From JAIQFF01 sp963788505 (GTDB lineage Bacteria > Acidobacteriota > Terriglobia > Terriglobales > Acidobacteriaceae): DNA of 64,000 nucleotides. The position numbers and the translations under genes were made by a program. The stretch covers positions 124,001 to 188,000 of the forward strand of contig CAWBGY010000011.1 of the NCBI GenBank assembly GCA_963788505.1. Direction: 5' to 3'. This document shows, piece by piece, positions 24,671 to 34,841 of the stretch; the stretch's first letter is position 1, and each line of letters opens with the position of its first letter. The notes under the pieces are model-generated. The model worked only from the letters and a program-made list of their open reading frames with translations. It did no database searches and was not told where the DNA came from.

Positions 24671-25909
24671 GTGATCCACGAGCTTGCCGCCCAGGCCTAT
24701 AGCGCCCTGCGTTATAACAAGCGACGCAGCATCCTCACCATGCTGGGCATGGCCTGGGGCATCGCCACCGTGGTGCTGCTTCTGGCTTATGGCGCGGGCT
24801 TCGAACGGGGTTTATGGGCGGCTTTCCGCTCCTTCGGAACGAACCTGGTCTTCGTCTTCCCCGGTCGCACCTCGCTGCAGGCGGGCGGCACCAAAGCGGG
24901 AAGCGAGGTCCGTCTCACGGTCAAGGACCTGGATTACGTCCGCGACGAAGTGCCTCTGCTTAAGCGGCTCTCCCCGGAAGTTTTCAAGCAGTGCACGGTG
25001 GCCTGGGGTACCCGCAGCGCCAGCTACGGGGTGAGCGGCGTGTATGCCAACTATCCCCGCATGCGCCGCATGGAATTCGCGGAAGGAGCTCCCTTTGGTG
25101 AAGCCGAGGACTTCACTCACGCCCGTGTCGCCTTTATCGGAGCGGACGCCAAGAAGAAGCTTTTTTCCGGCCAGAATGCCATCGGCGAGAGCATCCGTGT
25201 GGACGGCATCTCATACCAGATTGTGGGCGTCCTGAAACACGTGATCAACAACGGTGACGACAATCTGAACGAGCACATCTACGTGCCTTTTAGCGCCATG
25301 AGCGATCTCAAGGACACCTACTATCTGAACTCGATTGTCATGGAATACGAGGGCGAGAATACCAAGGTCGTCAAAGCGCTACGGAACTCGATGGCGTTCC
25401 ATCATGGCTTCGATCCCAAGGACGAGCGCGCGGTCTTCGTTTTCGACGTGTTTTCCGATCTCCTCGACCTGCGTGTGATCACGACCGGAATCAAGATTCT
25501 CCTCGGCTTCATCGGCCTGCTGACCCTGGGGATCGGCGGCGTGGGGCTGATGAATATCATGCTGGTTTCGGTGACCCAGCGTACCCGCGAAATCGGTGTG
25601 GAAAAAGCCCTGGGCGCGCATCGCTGGCACATCCTGTTCCAGTTCCTGGCGGAGGCCATGGTCATCACCGCGCTCGGCGGCCTGCTGGGCGTGGCCTTCG
25701 CCTACCTGGTTTCCTGGTCCGTTCCCTCGCTGACCTTGTGGAGCGCATTTCAGGAGGGCGCCGATGAGGGCGATATCCACCTGACCATCGACGCCGCTAC
25801 TCTCATCTGGTCCACTGGCATTCTCAGTTTCGTGGGAATCATCAGCGGCATGCTGCCCGCCATCAAGGCGGCGAAGCTGGATCCCATCGAAGCCCTAAGA
25901 TACGAGTGA
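24671..25909 (+). CDS. ABC transporter permease, MacB/FtsX type (second of pair)
   Basis: This 412-residue paralogue shows the same topology: RRSILTMLGMAWGIATVVLLLA near the N terminus, a periplasmic domain, then NIMLVSVTQRTREIGVEKALGA and three C-terminal helices. GTG 24671 starts directly after the first permease, so the two are probably translated together. Paired FtsX-type permeases commonly form a heterodimer with one ATPase. The ATPase is not in this neighbourhood. Confidence 0.9.
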   Translation: MIHELAAQAYSALRYNKRRSILTMLGMAWGIATVVLLLAYGAGFERGLWAAFRSFGTNLVFVFPGRTSLQAGGTKAGSEVRLTVKDLDYVRDEVPLLKRLSPEVFKQCTVAWGTRSASYGVSGVYANYPRMRRMEFAEGAPFGEAEDFTHARVAFIGADAKKKLFSGQNAIGESIRVDGISYQIVGVLKHVINNGDDNLNEHIYVPFSAMSDLKDTYYLNSIVMEYEGENTKVVKALRNSMAFHHGFDPKDERAVFVFDVFSDLLDLRVITTGIKILLGFIGLLTLGIGGVGLMNIMLVSVTQRTREIGVEKALGAHRWHILFQFLAEAMVITALGGLLGVAFAYLVSWSVPSLTLWSAFQEGADEGDIHLTIDAATLIWSTGILSFVGIISGMLPAIKAAKLDPIEALRYE

Positions 25910-25950
25910 GACTGAGAACCGAGAACGATTGACTAAGAACCGGTTTTAGA
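25910..25950. repeat. Short GAGAACCGAGAAC-type repeat
   Basis: The stretch after the permease stop (ACTGAGAACCGAGAACGATT and GACTAAGAACC) resembles those at 35228-35262 and 56190-56222 (CCGAGAACTAA..AACTGA). It is a low-complexity intergenic family of unknown role. Confidence 0.5.
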
Positions 25951-26026
25951 AATTCGCCAGCCGCTGTTCTCACTGTATTGTCCCCGGGGCAGAGCACATA
26001 ACCGCAACTCCCGTTAGAATCATGTC

Positions 26027-26329
26027 GTGGCCGACGACGCGAACCAGCGCCTGCAACGTGTACTGGAGCAACTGAGACTCTACGAACATCCGCTGCTCGA
26101 TTTCTCCGCGCGAGCCAAAGGTGACGGCGTCGAAGTCAACATCCAGTTCAGGAATCCTCCGGTTCCGGTGCATGTCTACGCTTTCGACCTTCATCCCCGG
26201 GACCTGGATCATTCCCAGTTCGAGTGGGAATTCCAGCGCCAGCTTTACGACTGTCTGCACGACTACATGGTTGAAATGTTCATCCGCACGCCCCAGGACC
26301 GGGCGGAGCGCCAACGGAAAGGCCTGTGA
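26027..26329 (+). CDS. Small hypothetical protein upstream of MidA-type gene
   Basis: The 100-residue protein is acidic and partly helical, with a central strand region rich in Pro (QFRNPPVPVHVYAFDLHPRD). No family is recognised. It overlaps the next start by four bases (GTGA at 26326), which indicates tight coupling with the methyltransferase gene. Start is GTG 26027; the nearby ATG at 26022 is in another frame. Confidence 0.6.
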   Translation: MADDANQRLQRVLEQLRLYEHPLLDFSARAKGDGVEVNIQFRNPPVPVHVYAFDLHPRDLDHSQFEWEFQRQLYDCLHDYMVEMFIRTPQDRAERQRKGL

Positions 26330-27618
26330 ACCTGCGCCAGATCATCGAGCGTGAGATCGGCGAGCACGGGCCCATGCCGTTTTCGCGTTACATGGAGCTG
26401 TGCCTCTACCATCCCGAGCTGGGCTACTATTCGCGCAGTGTTGAGCAGTTCGGCAAGGTCGGAGATTTTTACACTTCGAGCGACGTGAACGCGGTCTTCG
26501 GACGTCTTCTGGCCCGGCAATTCGAACAGATATGGCGGGCGCTGGGCGCCCCCGCGCAAATTGAAATTCTGGAACTCGGTCCCGGACGCGGACTGTTCGC
26601 GCAGGACGTGCTCGACTGGTCAGAGAAAAAGTTTCCCGAGTTCTTTCATGCTTTGCACTACTCGCTGGCCGAACGCTCACCTGCATTGCGGGCCCGGCTC
26701 CGGAGCGGGCTCACCAGATTTCTCGAAAGTGGTATCGCGTCTTCCGTTTCCGAGGGCGCGACCGAGGCCCACGTCGCTCCGGGACTCAAGCCCTGGTTCT
26801 CCTCTGCGTCCGGAGGCACGGCTGAAGCGGCGTCCTCCCACGGCCAGGCCGGCAGTTTCTACAACACGACGGGAGACGCCCGGGAGGGTTCGTCAGTGGC
26901 GCCCAACAGCGCCATGGACCAGCGCGCCTTGGCCCCTGACGTGCCTGTCATTGTTTTCGCCAACGAATTCTTTGACGCGCTTCCGGTAGAGATCGTCAGC
27001 GCCCAGGGATCGCTTCGCATTGCCGCTCAGGACGGCCGCTTCACCGAAGCCTGGGTTCCGGCGTCGGCGGAAGAACTGGAATTTCTCGACCGCTACGGCG
27101 TGCACCCCGAACCGGGAGAACGCATCGAGGTCCCGCTGCTGGCACAGCGCTACATGGCGCGTCTTGCCGCGGCAATGCGAAAGGGCCTCATCATCGCTGT
27201 CGACTATGGCTATACCCGCCAGGAGCAGCTTGCCGGTCGCCATCGCGGGACGCTGATGACTTACCGCCAGCACTCCACGTCTTCTAATCCTTACCAGGCC
27301 CCCGGCGAGCAGGACCTCACCGCGCACGTGAACTTCACCGCTCTCTCCGCGGCAGCGGAACAAAACGGCATGCAGCCACAGTCCCTGGTCACCCAGTCTC
27401 AATTCCTGATGGGAATCGGTGAGGCCAATCAATTTGCGGATGCCTTCGAAGACTGCCGCCTGCCTCAGGAACGCGCCAAAGTCGCCTTGCAGCTCAAACA
27501 CCTGGTGACTCCCGCCGGCATGGGCGAAAGTTTCCACGTTCTGGTTGCGGCGAAGGACGTTGACCAGCAACACGTGACGGGCCTAAGCGGGCTGTCTTTT
27601 GCCAAAAGCAGACTGTAA
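26326..27618 (+). CDS. SAM-dependent methyltransferase, MidA/NDUFAF7 family (DUF185)
   Basis: The 430-residue protein matches the MidA family, which in mitochondria methylates an arginine of a complex I subunit. Signatures are MPFSRYMELCLYHPELGYY (17-35), the SAM motif EILELGPGRGLF (80-91), ANEFFDALPVEIV (212-224) and the GKVGDFYTSSDV region. About 70 extra residues (roughly 134-203) rich in Ala, Ser and Gly separate the SAM motif from FANEFFDALP, where usual members have a short loop. Start is GTG 26326. The bacterial substrate is not known to me. Confidence 0.85.
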   Translation: MNLRQIIEREIGEHGPMPFSRYMELCLYHPELGYYSRSVEQFGKVGDFYTSSDVNAVFGRLLARQFEQIWRALGAPAQIEILELGPGRGLFAQDVLDWSEKKFPEFFHALHYSLAERSPALRARLRSGLTRFLESGIASSVSEGATEAHVAPGLKPWFSSASGGTAEAASSHGQAGSFYNTTGDAREGSSVAPNSAMDQRALAPDVPVIVFANEFFDALPVEIVSAQGSLRIAAQDGRFTEAWVPASAEELEFLDRYGVHPEPGERIEVPLLAQRYMARLAAAMRKGLIIAVDYGYTRQEQLAGRHRGTLMTYRQHSTSSNPYQAPGEQDLTAHVNFTALSAAAEQNGMQPQSLVTQSQFLMGIGEANQFADAFEDCRLPQERAKVALQLKHLVTPAGMGESFHVLVAAKDVDQQHVTGLSGLSFAKSRL

Positions 27619-27747
27619 GAATGGCATGAGCGGAAATTCTCCCGGGCATAAGAAGTTTTCATGACATAAATATGGTTCCGGGGGGATTCGCGGAACATCT
27701 ATCAGGCCATCAAGTTGGTCAGCAAAGCGGGATTGGAGGCGATCCAG

Positions 27748-28716
27748 ATGGAAATCGAAGCCCGGCCGCCTTCCTGGAAAATCCTGCTCGCGTTCTCCAT
27801 GATTTACTTCGTGTGGGGATCGACCTTCCTGGCGATTCGCGTCGGGGTCCACGAGGTCCCTCCATTTCTGCTGGCGGCGGTTCGTTTTTCCACCGCCGGT
27901 CTGGTCATGTACGCCTGGCTGCGCCTGCACGGCACCCCGGCGCCCAGCCGTCGCGAATGGACCGCCGCCGCCGGACTCGGGGGACTCATCTTCGTGGTCG
28001 ATTACGGCTGCCTGTTCTGGGCCGAGCAGCGCGTGCCCTCGGGAATCGCGGCGGTGGTCCTGGCGACCATTCCGGTGTTTATCACGCTGATGGAAATCGT
28101 CTTCCTCAGAACGCAACGGCTCACGGTCCGTCTTGCGCTGGCGCTTCTGGTGGGCTTGTGCGGGGTGGCCGTGCTGATGAACCATTCGTTCTCTCTCGGC
28201 GAGGTGCCCATCAATCGCGCCGGTGCCATCGCCTTGCTGGTGGCTTCGGTGACCTGGTCGTTCGCCACCATCTTCACTCGCCGGCTTCCCCTGCCGGCAT
28301 CGAAGCCGATGAGCGCGGCCGCCCAGATGCTCACCGGAGGCGCGCAATTGTTCGTGCTCACCGCGCTGACGGGCGAGTTCAGGGGATTCCGGGCGCAGGC
28401 AGTCTCCTGGAACGCGTGGTTCGCTCTGGTCTACCTCATCATCGCGGGCTCGATCATAGGCTTCACGGCTTATGTCTGGCTGCTGCATTGGGAGTCGCCC
28501 ACCAAGGTCGGCACGTACGCGTACGTGAATCCGGTAGTGGCGGTTGCCCTGGGATACTTTCTCGGCGGGGAAGTGGTTGGCACGCGCACGCTGCTGGGAA
28601 CGCTGCTGGTGCTGGTGAGCGTGATCACGATTACGACCATGAAGAAGAAAGCAAGCCCGATTCAACCCGCATCCAGCTCTCAGCTGATTGAAAACAGAGG
28701 TGAACAGCCGATTTGA
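27748..28716 (+). CDS. EamA/DMT superfamily transporter (YedA-like)
   Basis: This 322-residue membrane protein has ten predicted helices in two EamA repeats. The N-terminal signature MIYFVWGSTFLAIRVGVHE and the second-half segment GSIIGFTAYVWLLHWESPTK match the YedA/RhtA branch of drug/metabolite exporters, some of which export amino acids. ATG 27748 is preceded by GGAGG at a normal distance and is preferred over the upstream in-frame start at 27715. No regulator is adjacent. Confidence 0.88.
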   Translation: MEIEARPPSWKILLAFSMIYFVWGSTFLAIRVGVHEVPPFLLAAVRFSTAGLVMYAWLRLHGTPAPSRREWTAAAGLGGLIFVVDYGCLFWAEQRVPSGIAAVVLATIPVFITLMEIVFLRTQRLTVRLALALLVGLCGVAVLMNHSFSLGEVPINRAGAIALLVASVTWSFATIFTRRLPLPASKPMSAAAQMLTGGAQLFVLTALTGEFRGFRAQAVSWNAWFALVYLIIAGSIIGFTAYVWLLHWESPTKVGTYAYVNPVVAVALGYFLGGEVVGTRTLLGTLLVLVSVITITTMKKKASPIQPASSSQLIENRGEQPI

Positions 28717-28719
28717 GCC

Positions 28720-28741
28720 GCCCAGACGAGGACGTCTGGGC
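28720..28741. terminator. Palindrome between convergent genes
   Basis: GCCCAGACG and CGTCTGGGC form a perfect 9-bp stem with an AGGA loop between the DMT transporter and fumC stops. It may end transcription from both sides. No U-tract follows, so this is tentative. Confidence 0.5.
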
Positions 28742-28755
28742 CTACGCGGTTCGTG

Positions 28756-30159
<1,404 letters not shown>

Positions 30160-30222
30160 GTCGTGTCCCCGATGGGCGTGTGGAGATCAAAGCAACCGGG
30201 CATTATAGCGCGGACGATCGAT

Positions 30223-30303
30223 TTGCTTTGCGTCCTTTGCGTCCTTTGCGGTTAAAAATCTTTTCACCGCAAAGGCCGCAAAGCGGACCGCGAAGGTCGC
30301 AAA
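30223..30303. repeat. GTCCTTTGCG-type palindromic repeat
   Basis: TTTGCGTCCTTTGCGTCCTT with TGCGG is followed, after a short AT-rich loop, by CCGCAAAGGCCGCAAAGCGG. The two halves are near inverse copies. The same family is at 60379-60453. It lies between fumC and the O-methyltransferase gene. Confidence 0.65.
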
Positions 30304-30325
30304 CAACCTGATGATCTCCGCGCAG

Positions 30326-31345
30326 CTACTTCTTCCCGATCACCACATTGAAAAACGTCGGCGGCAAAGGATGGTTTTCCACTGCACTGTAACCTGTGTT
30401 ACGAAGCATGCGCTGAAGTTCGGCAAAGGTGTAGGCCTCCCCGCCCGGAGTTCCGGCCAGCATGGTCAAACTGAAATGCGCCGGCGTGGGGGGAGAAACC
30501 CGATCCTCGTTGGGGACAAATTCCAAAATCACTGCCCGGCCCCCGGGCTTAAGCGCGGCGTGTACTTTTTTCAGCAGCTTCTCGCAAGTCGGCACGTCGA
30601 AGTGGTGGAGAAAATTCGTAATCAGGACAAGGTCATAGTCGGTGCCATATTCCACGTCAAAGGCGCTGCCGGGGATGGTGTGGTAACGCTCCGCGATTCC
30701 CGCCGCCGTGGCATTCTCGCGGGCAACTGTGAGCACATTCGGCCAATCCACGGCCCACACCTCGGCGTTGGGGTTGTGTTTGGCAAGGGTAATCTCGAAC
30801 AATCCATGGCCCACTGCGAGGCCCAGGACCTTCCACTTCTTTCCTTCATCCGCCTGCACCAGTTTCGCGATCAGTTCGGCCGGCATTTTCATCAAGGGCG
30901 CCATGCCGCGGGCGAAGTCCACCCACATCGGGTGTTCCGGCGTGGTGCTGTCCTGGTCTATAACCGTGCCGCCTTTGCGGACTGCCGCCGCCAGTTCCTG
31001 GAAACCCGCCATCGCAGCCGGCGCCAGCAGAAACTGGATGGCACCCCCGAGATAGCCAGGCGACCGCCGGTCGAGAAAAATGGCTGAATCATGGGTGAGG
31101 CTGTAACTGGATTCGTCTTTTTTGAGGAAACCGATGATCACCAGGGAGTCGCAAAGAATGCGAATGCCGCGTTCCGAAGCCTGGCAGCGCCGGCCGATGG
31201 TCGCCGCGGTCTGGTTGCCCTCGCCGATGGCGCTAAAAATTTCAAGCTGGATCGCCGCTTTCAACGCCGCGGTCTGATGGAAGGCATTGACGGTCTCAAA
31301 AAACAGTTGGGGAGAAGGCGGTGCGCCTACTTGAGTTTCAGGCAT
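30326..31345 (-). CDS. SAM-dependent O-methyltransferase (family 2-like)
   Basis: The 339-residue protein has an N-terminal winged-helix dimerisation domain (about 10-90: ALKAAIQLEIFSAIGEG) and a C-terminal Rossmann methyltransferase domain. Motif I reads VLGLAVGHGLFEI where most relatives have VLD-x-G-x-G-x-G, so the usual acidic residue is replaced. A following AVDWPNVLTVA and LITNFLHHF match family 2 (acetylserotonin-type) enzymes. AGGAGG precedes ATG 31345. It is divergent from ypdA across about 200 bases. The substrate is unknown. Confidence 0.8.
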   Translation of the reverse strand: MPETQVGAPPSPQLFFETVNAFHQTAALKAAIQLEIFSAIGEGNQTAATIGRRCQASERGIRILCDSLVIIGFLKKDESSYSLTHDSAIFLDRRSPGYLGGAIQFLLAPAAMAGFQELAAAVRKGGTVIDQDSTTPEHPMWVDFARGMAPLMKMPAELIAKLVQADEGKKWKVLGLAVGHGLFEITLAKHNPNAEVWAVDWPNVLTVARENATAAGIAERYHTIPGSAFDVEYGTDYDLVLITNFLHHFDVPTCEKLLKKVHAALKPGGRAVILEFVPNEDRVSPPTPAHFSLTMLAGTPGGEAYTFAELQRMLRNTGYSAVENHPLPPTFFNVVIGKK

Positions 31346-31548
31346 GTCGTGACCTCCTGGAAGTTCGTTGGGTTTCGCCCAAATATTCTACAGCGAAGGA
31401 ATTGCAATCCGGGACGGACCGAGTCCCGCAGTCCCTGCATGCTAGAATCTTTACCTTCCAGGGCCGGCGTAGTCACTCCTGCCACGCCCGGGCAATCAGG
31501 ACGAACTTCAGCCGAGACGACGATTTGGCCACCAAACATACTTCCGGC

Positions 31549-32589
31549 GTGACCCAACAAATTCCCGATACCCTCCCGCGCCCGCAGACCAAAGGTGAGC
31601 CTGACACGAGTGCCGATGTAGTTGTGATCGGCGCCGGCCCCACCGGTCTTGCCTGCGCCATCGAGGCCCAGCGGGCCGGCTTCAAGACCATGGCCATCGA
31701 CAAGGGATGCGTGGTCAATTCCATCTACCACTATCCCGCCAACATGTCGTTCTTCACCACGCCGGAGCTGCTGGAAATCGGCGACATTCCCTTCAGCACC
31801 GCCCGGCAGAAACCCACGCGGGAGGAGGCTCTCGAATACTACCGCAAGGTGGCCGAGCATTATCATCTCGATATCCGCCAGTATCAGTGGGTCAAGACGG
31901 TGATGGGGAGTGACGGCGACTTTCAGATCACGGCAACCGACAGCCTGGGCCGCATTTACGACTACCGCACCCGCAAGCTGATTGTTTCGACCGGTTACTA
32001 CGATCTGTCCAACCCGTTAAACATTCCCGGCGAAGACCTGCCCAAGGTGTTTCACTACTATCGCGAGCCGCATCCGTTTTTCGATATGGATGTCATGATC
32101 ATCGGAGGCAAGAACTCGGCCGCCATTTCTGCGCTTGACCTCTGGCGGCACGGCGCGCGCGTGACCCTGGTCCATCGCGGCGCCAAATTACATAACCACG
32201 TCAAATACTGGATTCTGCCGGACATTGAGAATCGCATCAAGAATGGCGAAATTACTGCCTATTTCAGCAGTACAGTTTTGGAAATCGGGGCAGACTACGT
32301 CGATCTCGACACTCCTGAAGGCCCGGTCCGCCGGAAGAACGATTTTGTCTTCGCCATGACCGGCTACCATCCCGACTATGACTTCCTGCGTTCGATGGGC
32401 ATAGAGCTCTCCACTGAACAATGCCGTCCGGTATGCGATCCGCTGACCCTGGAGAGTAATGTGCCCGGCATCTACGTCGCGGGCGTGATCGTGGCCGGAT
32501 CCAGAACCAACGAGATCTTCATCGAAAACGGAAGGTTTCACGGAAGGCAGATCGCCGAGCACTTGAAACAGAAGCTGTCAGACCCGTAG
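31549..32589 (+). CDS. ypdA: YpdA-type bacillithiol disulfide reductase
   Basis: A 346-residue NAD(P)H-dependent flavoprotein. The N-terminal dinucleotide fold VVVIGAGPTGLACAIEAQRAG is followed by GCVVNSIYHYPANMSFFTTPE, characteristic of YpdA. A second nucleotide-binding region (VMIIGGKNSAAISALDLWRHGA) and C-terminal AGVIVAGSRTNEIFIENGRFHG fit. YpdA recycles bacillithiol disulfide. With bshA at 59085 it suggests this organism uses bacillithiol. Start is GTG 31549; TTG 31525 is also possible; the longer ORF to 31321 is not supported. Confidence 0.85.
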   Translation: MTQQIPDTLPRPQTKGEPDTSADVVVIGAGPTGLACAIEAQRAGFKTMAIDKGCVVNSIYHYPANMSFFTTPELLEIGDIPFSTARQKPTREEALEYYRKVAEHYHLDIRQYQWVKTVMGSDGDFQITATDSLGRIYDYRTRKLIVSTGYYDLSNPLNIPGEDLPKVFHYYREPHPFFDMDVMIIGGKNSAAISALDLWRHGARVTLVHRGAKLHNHVKYWILPDIENRIKNGEITAYFSSTVLEIGADYVDLDTPEGPVRRKNDFVFAMTGYHPDYDFLRSMGIELSTEQCRPVCDPLTLESNVPGIYVAGVIVAGSRTNEIFIENGRFHGRQIAEHLKQKLSDP

Positions 32590-32597
32590 CCCGAATT

Positions 32598-32930
32598 CTA
32601 GGCCAGCGTAACCGCATCCTCACCTAATTGCTGATTGATCAACCGGGACACCAACACTTTGAGTCCCTCTCCGGTCTTGGACAACACAAAATCCTGCTCC
32701 GCATCCGACCAATCCAGCTTGAAACTGGTGGCCAGCGCGGAAATCCAGATTTGCCGCACCGGGGCGTTGGGCGAGATGACGAACTTGCTGCCGTCTTCGA
32801 ACGAAATGTGCAAAGCGCCGGACTGGTCTTCGACTTCGATGTCGGACGACTCCTCAGCCCGCATGAGCGCTTTCTTCAGTGATTCGAGCGCGCCATCCGC
32901 CCGTTTGCGAAAATCGTTTTCATCAAGCAT
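32598..32930 (-). CDS. cyaY: Frataxin/CyaY family iron-binding protein
   Basis: This 110-residue protein matches bacterial CyaY in length and layout: an acidic N-terminal helix (MLDENDFRKRADGALESL), an acidic strand region (DIEVEDQSGALHISFEDGSKF) and the conserved segment VISPNAPVRQIWISA. Frataxins bind iron and modulate iron-sulfur cluster assembly. ATG 32930 is chosen; the longer reading to 33005 translates part of an intergenic repeat. It lies downstream of ypdA, convergent with it. Confidence 0.85.
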   Translation of the reverse strand: MLDENDFRKRADGALESLKKALMRAEESSDIEVEDQSGALHISFEDGSKFVISPNAPVRQIWISALATSFKLDWSDAEQDFVLSKTGEGLKVLVSRLINQQLGEDAVTLA

Positions 32931-32943
32931 GCGTAGATTATAG

Positions 32944-33078
32944 TCGTTGGCTTTGGTCGTTGGTCCTTGGCCCTTGGTCGTTGGCCGAAGGCCAGAACTC
33001 GCCACTGTCGGTTTGCGGGATCAACAATTAAGGGCGCAAGGCCGAAGGCCAACGGCCAACGACCAACGACCAAAGGCC
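32944..33078. repeat. TTGGTC/TTGGCC-type palindromic repeat (family D, copy 1)
   Basis: CGTTGGCTTTGGTCGTTGGT and related heptamers are mirrored at the right side (AACGGCCAACGACC and AACGACCAAAGGCC). The element is about 135 bases. Two shorter relatives lie in the respiratory operon at 42198 and 45575. Confidence 0.7.
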
Positions 33079-33140
33079 GCTGGGCCTGGGCCACGAGCCA
33101 TGCCAACCCCACCGCAGACTCGGGGTAACCGGGCGGCCGT

Positions 33141-33476
33141 TTACCCGGGGTACAACTGGTCAATCTTGGCGGCCATGATGAAGTCGCTTTGCGTCAGCCC
33201 ATCAATCGTGTGTGTCCACAGGGTAATCTCCGCTTTCCCCCATGTAAGCAGGATGTCGGGATGGTGCCCCTGTTTTTCCGCCACCTCTCCCACGCGATTC
33301 ACGAAAGCCAGGGCCTGCTTGAAATCGGGAAAGGTGAATGTCCGCGTGATGTGATGCTCATTGACCGCTTTCCACTGTGGCACCAATTGCAGGATGCGCT
33401 GCAGTTCTTGTCCCTTCATCGGAGGCACGCCCCCACGGCAGGGAACGCAGGTTTGGCTGGCAAGATCTTCTGGCAC
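33141..33476 (-). CDS. phhB: 4a-hydroxytetrahydrobiopterin dehydratase
   Basis: A 111-residue PCD/DCoH protein that recycles pterin for aromatic amino acid hydroxylation. The family signature is present: EKQGHHPDILLTWGKAEITL followed by WTHTIDGLTQSDFIMA, with the paired His in HHPD. GAAGGAG precedes GTG 33476. It follows the RNase T2 gene by only 14 bases, so the two may be cotranscribed. No phenylalanine hydroxylase is seen in the window. Confidence 0.92.
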   Translation of the reverse strand: MPEDLASQTCVPCRGGVPPMKGQELQRILQLVPQWKAVNEHHITRTFTFPDFKQALAFVNRVGEVAEKQGHHPDILLTWGKAEITLWTHTIDGLTQSDFIMAAKIDQLYPG

Positions 33477-33490
33477 GATCGGTTCTCCTT

Positions 33491-34165
33491 CTACCGCAGC
33501 GGCCGCATGTCCACCTGATTGGCCGGACACTCGCGCACGCTCTGGGTGCAACTCTGATAGTGAAGGTCCTTGTCCACGCAGACTTCGAGGCTGACCAGTT
33601 CCCCGGCGTGACAGGAAGTACGAAACGCCCCGGCAGGCGCGTGGTTAGCGTCCGCAAAGCTCTTCTCCAATTCCGGCACGCTGAATCGCTGCTCGTGGTC
33701 CAGCTTCGGATACTGCTCCGGCACCCGCACACTCTTAAAAGCCTGCTCGGCTTTGGCGAAATAATCCTGGGCCGAGAGGCCGCTGCAGGTGCCGTGTTCC
33801 TGCCACTCATGCTGGATCAGCCCCCGGCTGGGCATGAAGTTGAGCATGTGATCGACGGTGGCGGTCGCCACCGGGCTGGCCGTCGAGCACGACATCGGGG
33901 GCGCCCCGCTATTGGCTTGTGGCCAGAGCCCATGCAGCACGAAGGCGGTGTGTCCGCCGATCTTACACTCGCTGGAATGGTCATTGGGATGACCTGCGCA
34001 GTAATTGGGCGCCCAGGAAAGCGCCAGAAGGTAGTAATCGAAGCTGCCGCTGGATCGGGCATCGTCGTCGTGGTGATGACGATGATGCTTGGCCCATGCC
34101 GTGGGTGCCATCGCCAGCAACAGGATCCACGCACCGAGCAGACAAGAAGCAACCCAAGGTTTCAT
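33491..34165 (-). CDS. Secreted ribonuclease T2 family protein
   Basis: The 224-residue protein has a signal peptide (about 1-25) and the RNase T2 fold. Both catalytic segments are present: FVLHGLWPQ (H78) and HEWQEHGTC (E120, H124). At residue 123 a Glu replaces the Lys found in most members, a notable change in the active site. A His-rich stretch (KHHRHHHDDD) follows the signal peptide. It would act outside the cytoplasm, degrading RNA for nutrients or defence. Confidence 0.92.
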   Translation of the reverse strand: MKPWVASCLLGAWILLLAMAPTAWAKHHRHHHDDDARSSGSFDYYLLALSWAPNYCAGHPNDHSSECKIGGHTAFVLHGLWPQANSGAPPMSCSTASPVATATVDHMLNFMPSRGLIQHEWQEHGTCSGLSAQDYFAKAEQAFKSVRVPEQYPKLDHEQRFSVPELEKSFADANHAPAGAFRTSCHAGELVSLEVCVDKDLHYQSCTQSVRECPANQVDMRPLR

Positions 34166-34219
34166 GGAAGGTTCCCGAATGGCGCCAGAGAAGGCTTGTC
34201 CTGACAGCTGCAGGCTGCC

Positions 34220-34687
34220 CTAGAACGGAATGTCCTCATCGCTGATCGGGGACGAAACCGCCGCCGGTTCCGCTTCCGGCACGCGCTGGTCGAAGTTGTT
34301 TCCGCCAGACGCGGCCCGCGAGCCGCCGGAGTCTCCTCCGCCTTCGCCGCGGCCGCCCAGCAGAATCAGATCGCTGGCCACGACTTCCGTCATGTATTTC
34401 TTCTGGTTGGTCTGCTTGTCATCCCAGGAACGGGTCTGCAGACGGCCCTCGATGTAGACCTTGCCGCCCTTCTTCAGGTACTCACCGGCAATCTCCGCCA
34501 GGCGCTGCCAGAGCACCACGTTGTGCCATTCGGTGCGGTCCTGCCATTCACCGTTCTTGTCCTTGAAACGCTCGTTGGTCGCCAGAGCGATCTTCGCCAC
34601 GGGCGTGCCGCTGGGCGTGTACTTCACCTCGGGATCCTTGCCCAGATTGCCGATGAGAGTGACGCGGTTAAGACTCTTGCCTGCCAT
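34220..34687 (-). CDS. ssb: Single-stranded DNA-binding protein
   Basis: A 155-residue SSB with a complete OB-fold (MAGKSLNRVTLIGNLGKDPE, WHNVVLWQRLAEIAGEYLKK, YIEGRLQTRSWDD), a Gly-rich linker and the acidic C-terminal tip SDEDIPF that recruits replication and repair partners. GGAAGGAG precedes ATG 34687; the longer upstream reading (to 35071) is a spurious extension. It is divergent from the ferredoxin gene. Confidence 0.97.
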   Translation of the reverse strand: MAGKSLNRVTLIGNLGKDPEVKYTPSGTPVAKIALATNERFKDKNGEWQDRTEWHNVVLWQRLAEIAGEYLKKGGKVYIEGRLQTRSWDDKQTNQKKYMTEVVASDLILLGGRGEGGGDSGGSRAASGGNNFDQRVPEAEPAAVSSPISDEDIPF

Positions 34688-34828
34688 AAATGCTGCTCCT
34701 TCCGCCCCTTGCGCTTGGATGTCAAACCAGGGAGCCGGGAAAATGAAACGGAATTCGAGGGGCTGGGAGGCCACTATATCAGAATCCCGGTAGAGCGATG
34801 TGACGGATGAACAACGTCCGCGGTAGGT

Positions 34829-34834
34829 TATAAT
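34829..34834 (+). promoter_or_regulatory. Probable -10 box of the ferredoxin gene
   Basis: A perfect TATAAT lies only seven bases before ATG 34842. The expected transcription start would be at or within one base of the ATG, so the mRNA may be leaderless. No convincing -35 box is seen. Confidence 0.45.
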
Positions 34835-34841
34835 ATTGGCG

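Noticed and set aside
27583..28665. 360-residue minus-strand frame
   Set aside because: Antisense to the DMT transporter and rich in His, Arg and Gln as expected for a shadow frame.
32931..33005. N-terminal extension of the CyaY frame
   Set aside because: It encodes Lys/Thr/Gln-rich sequence from a family D repeat and is not in the frataxin family.
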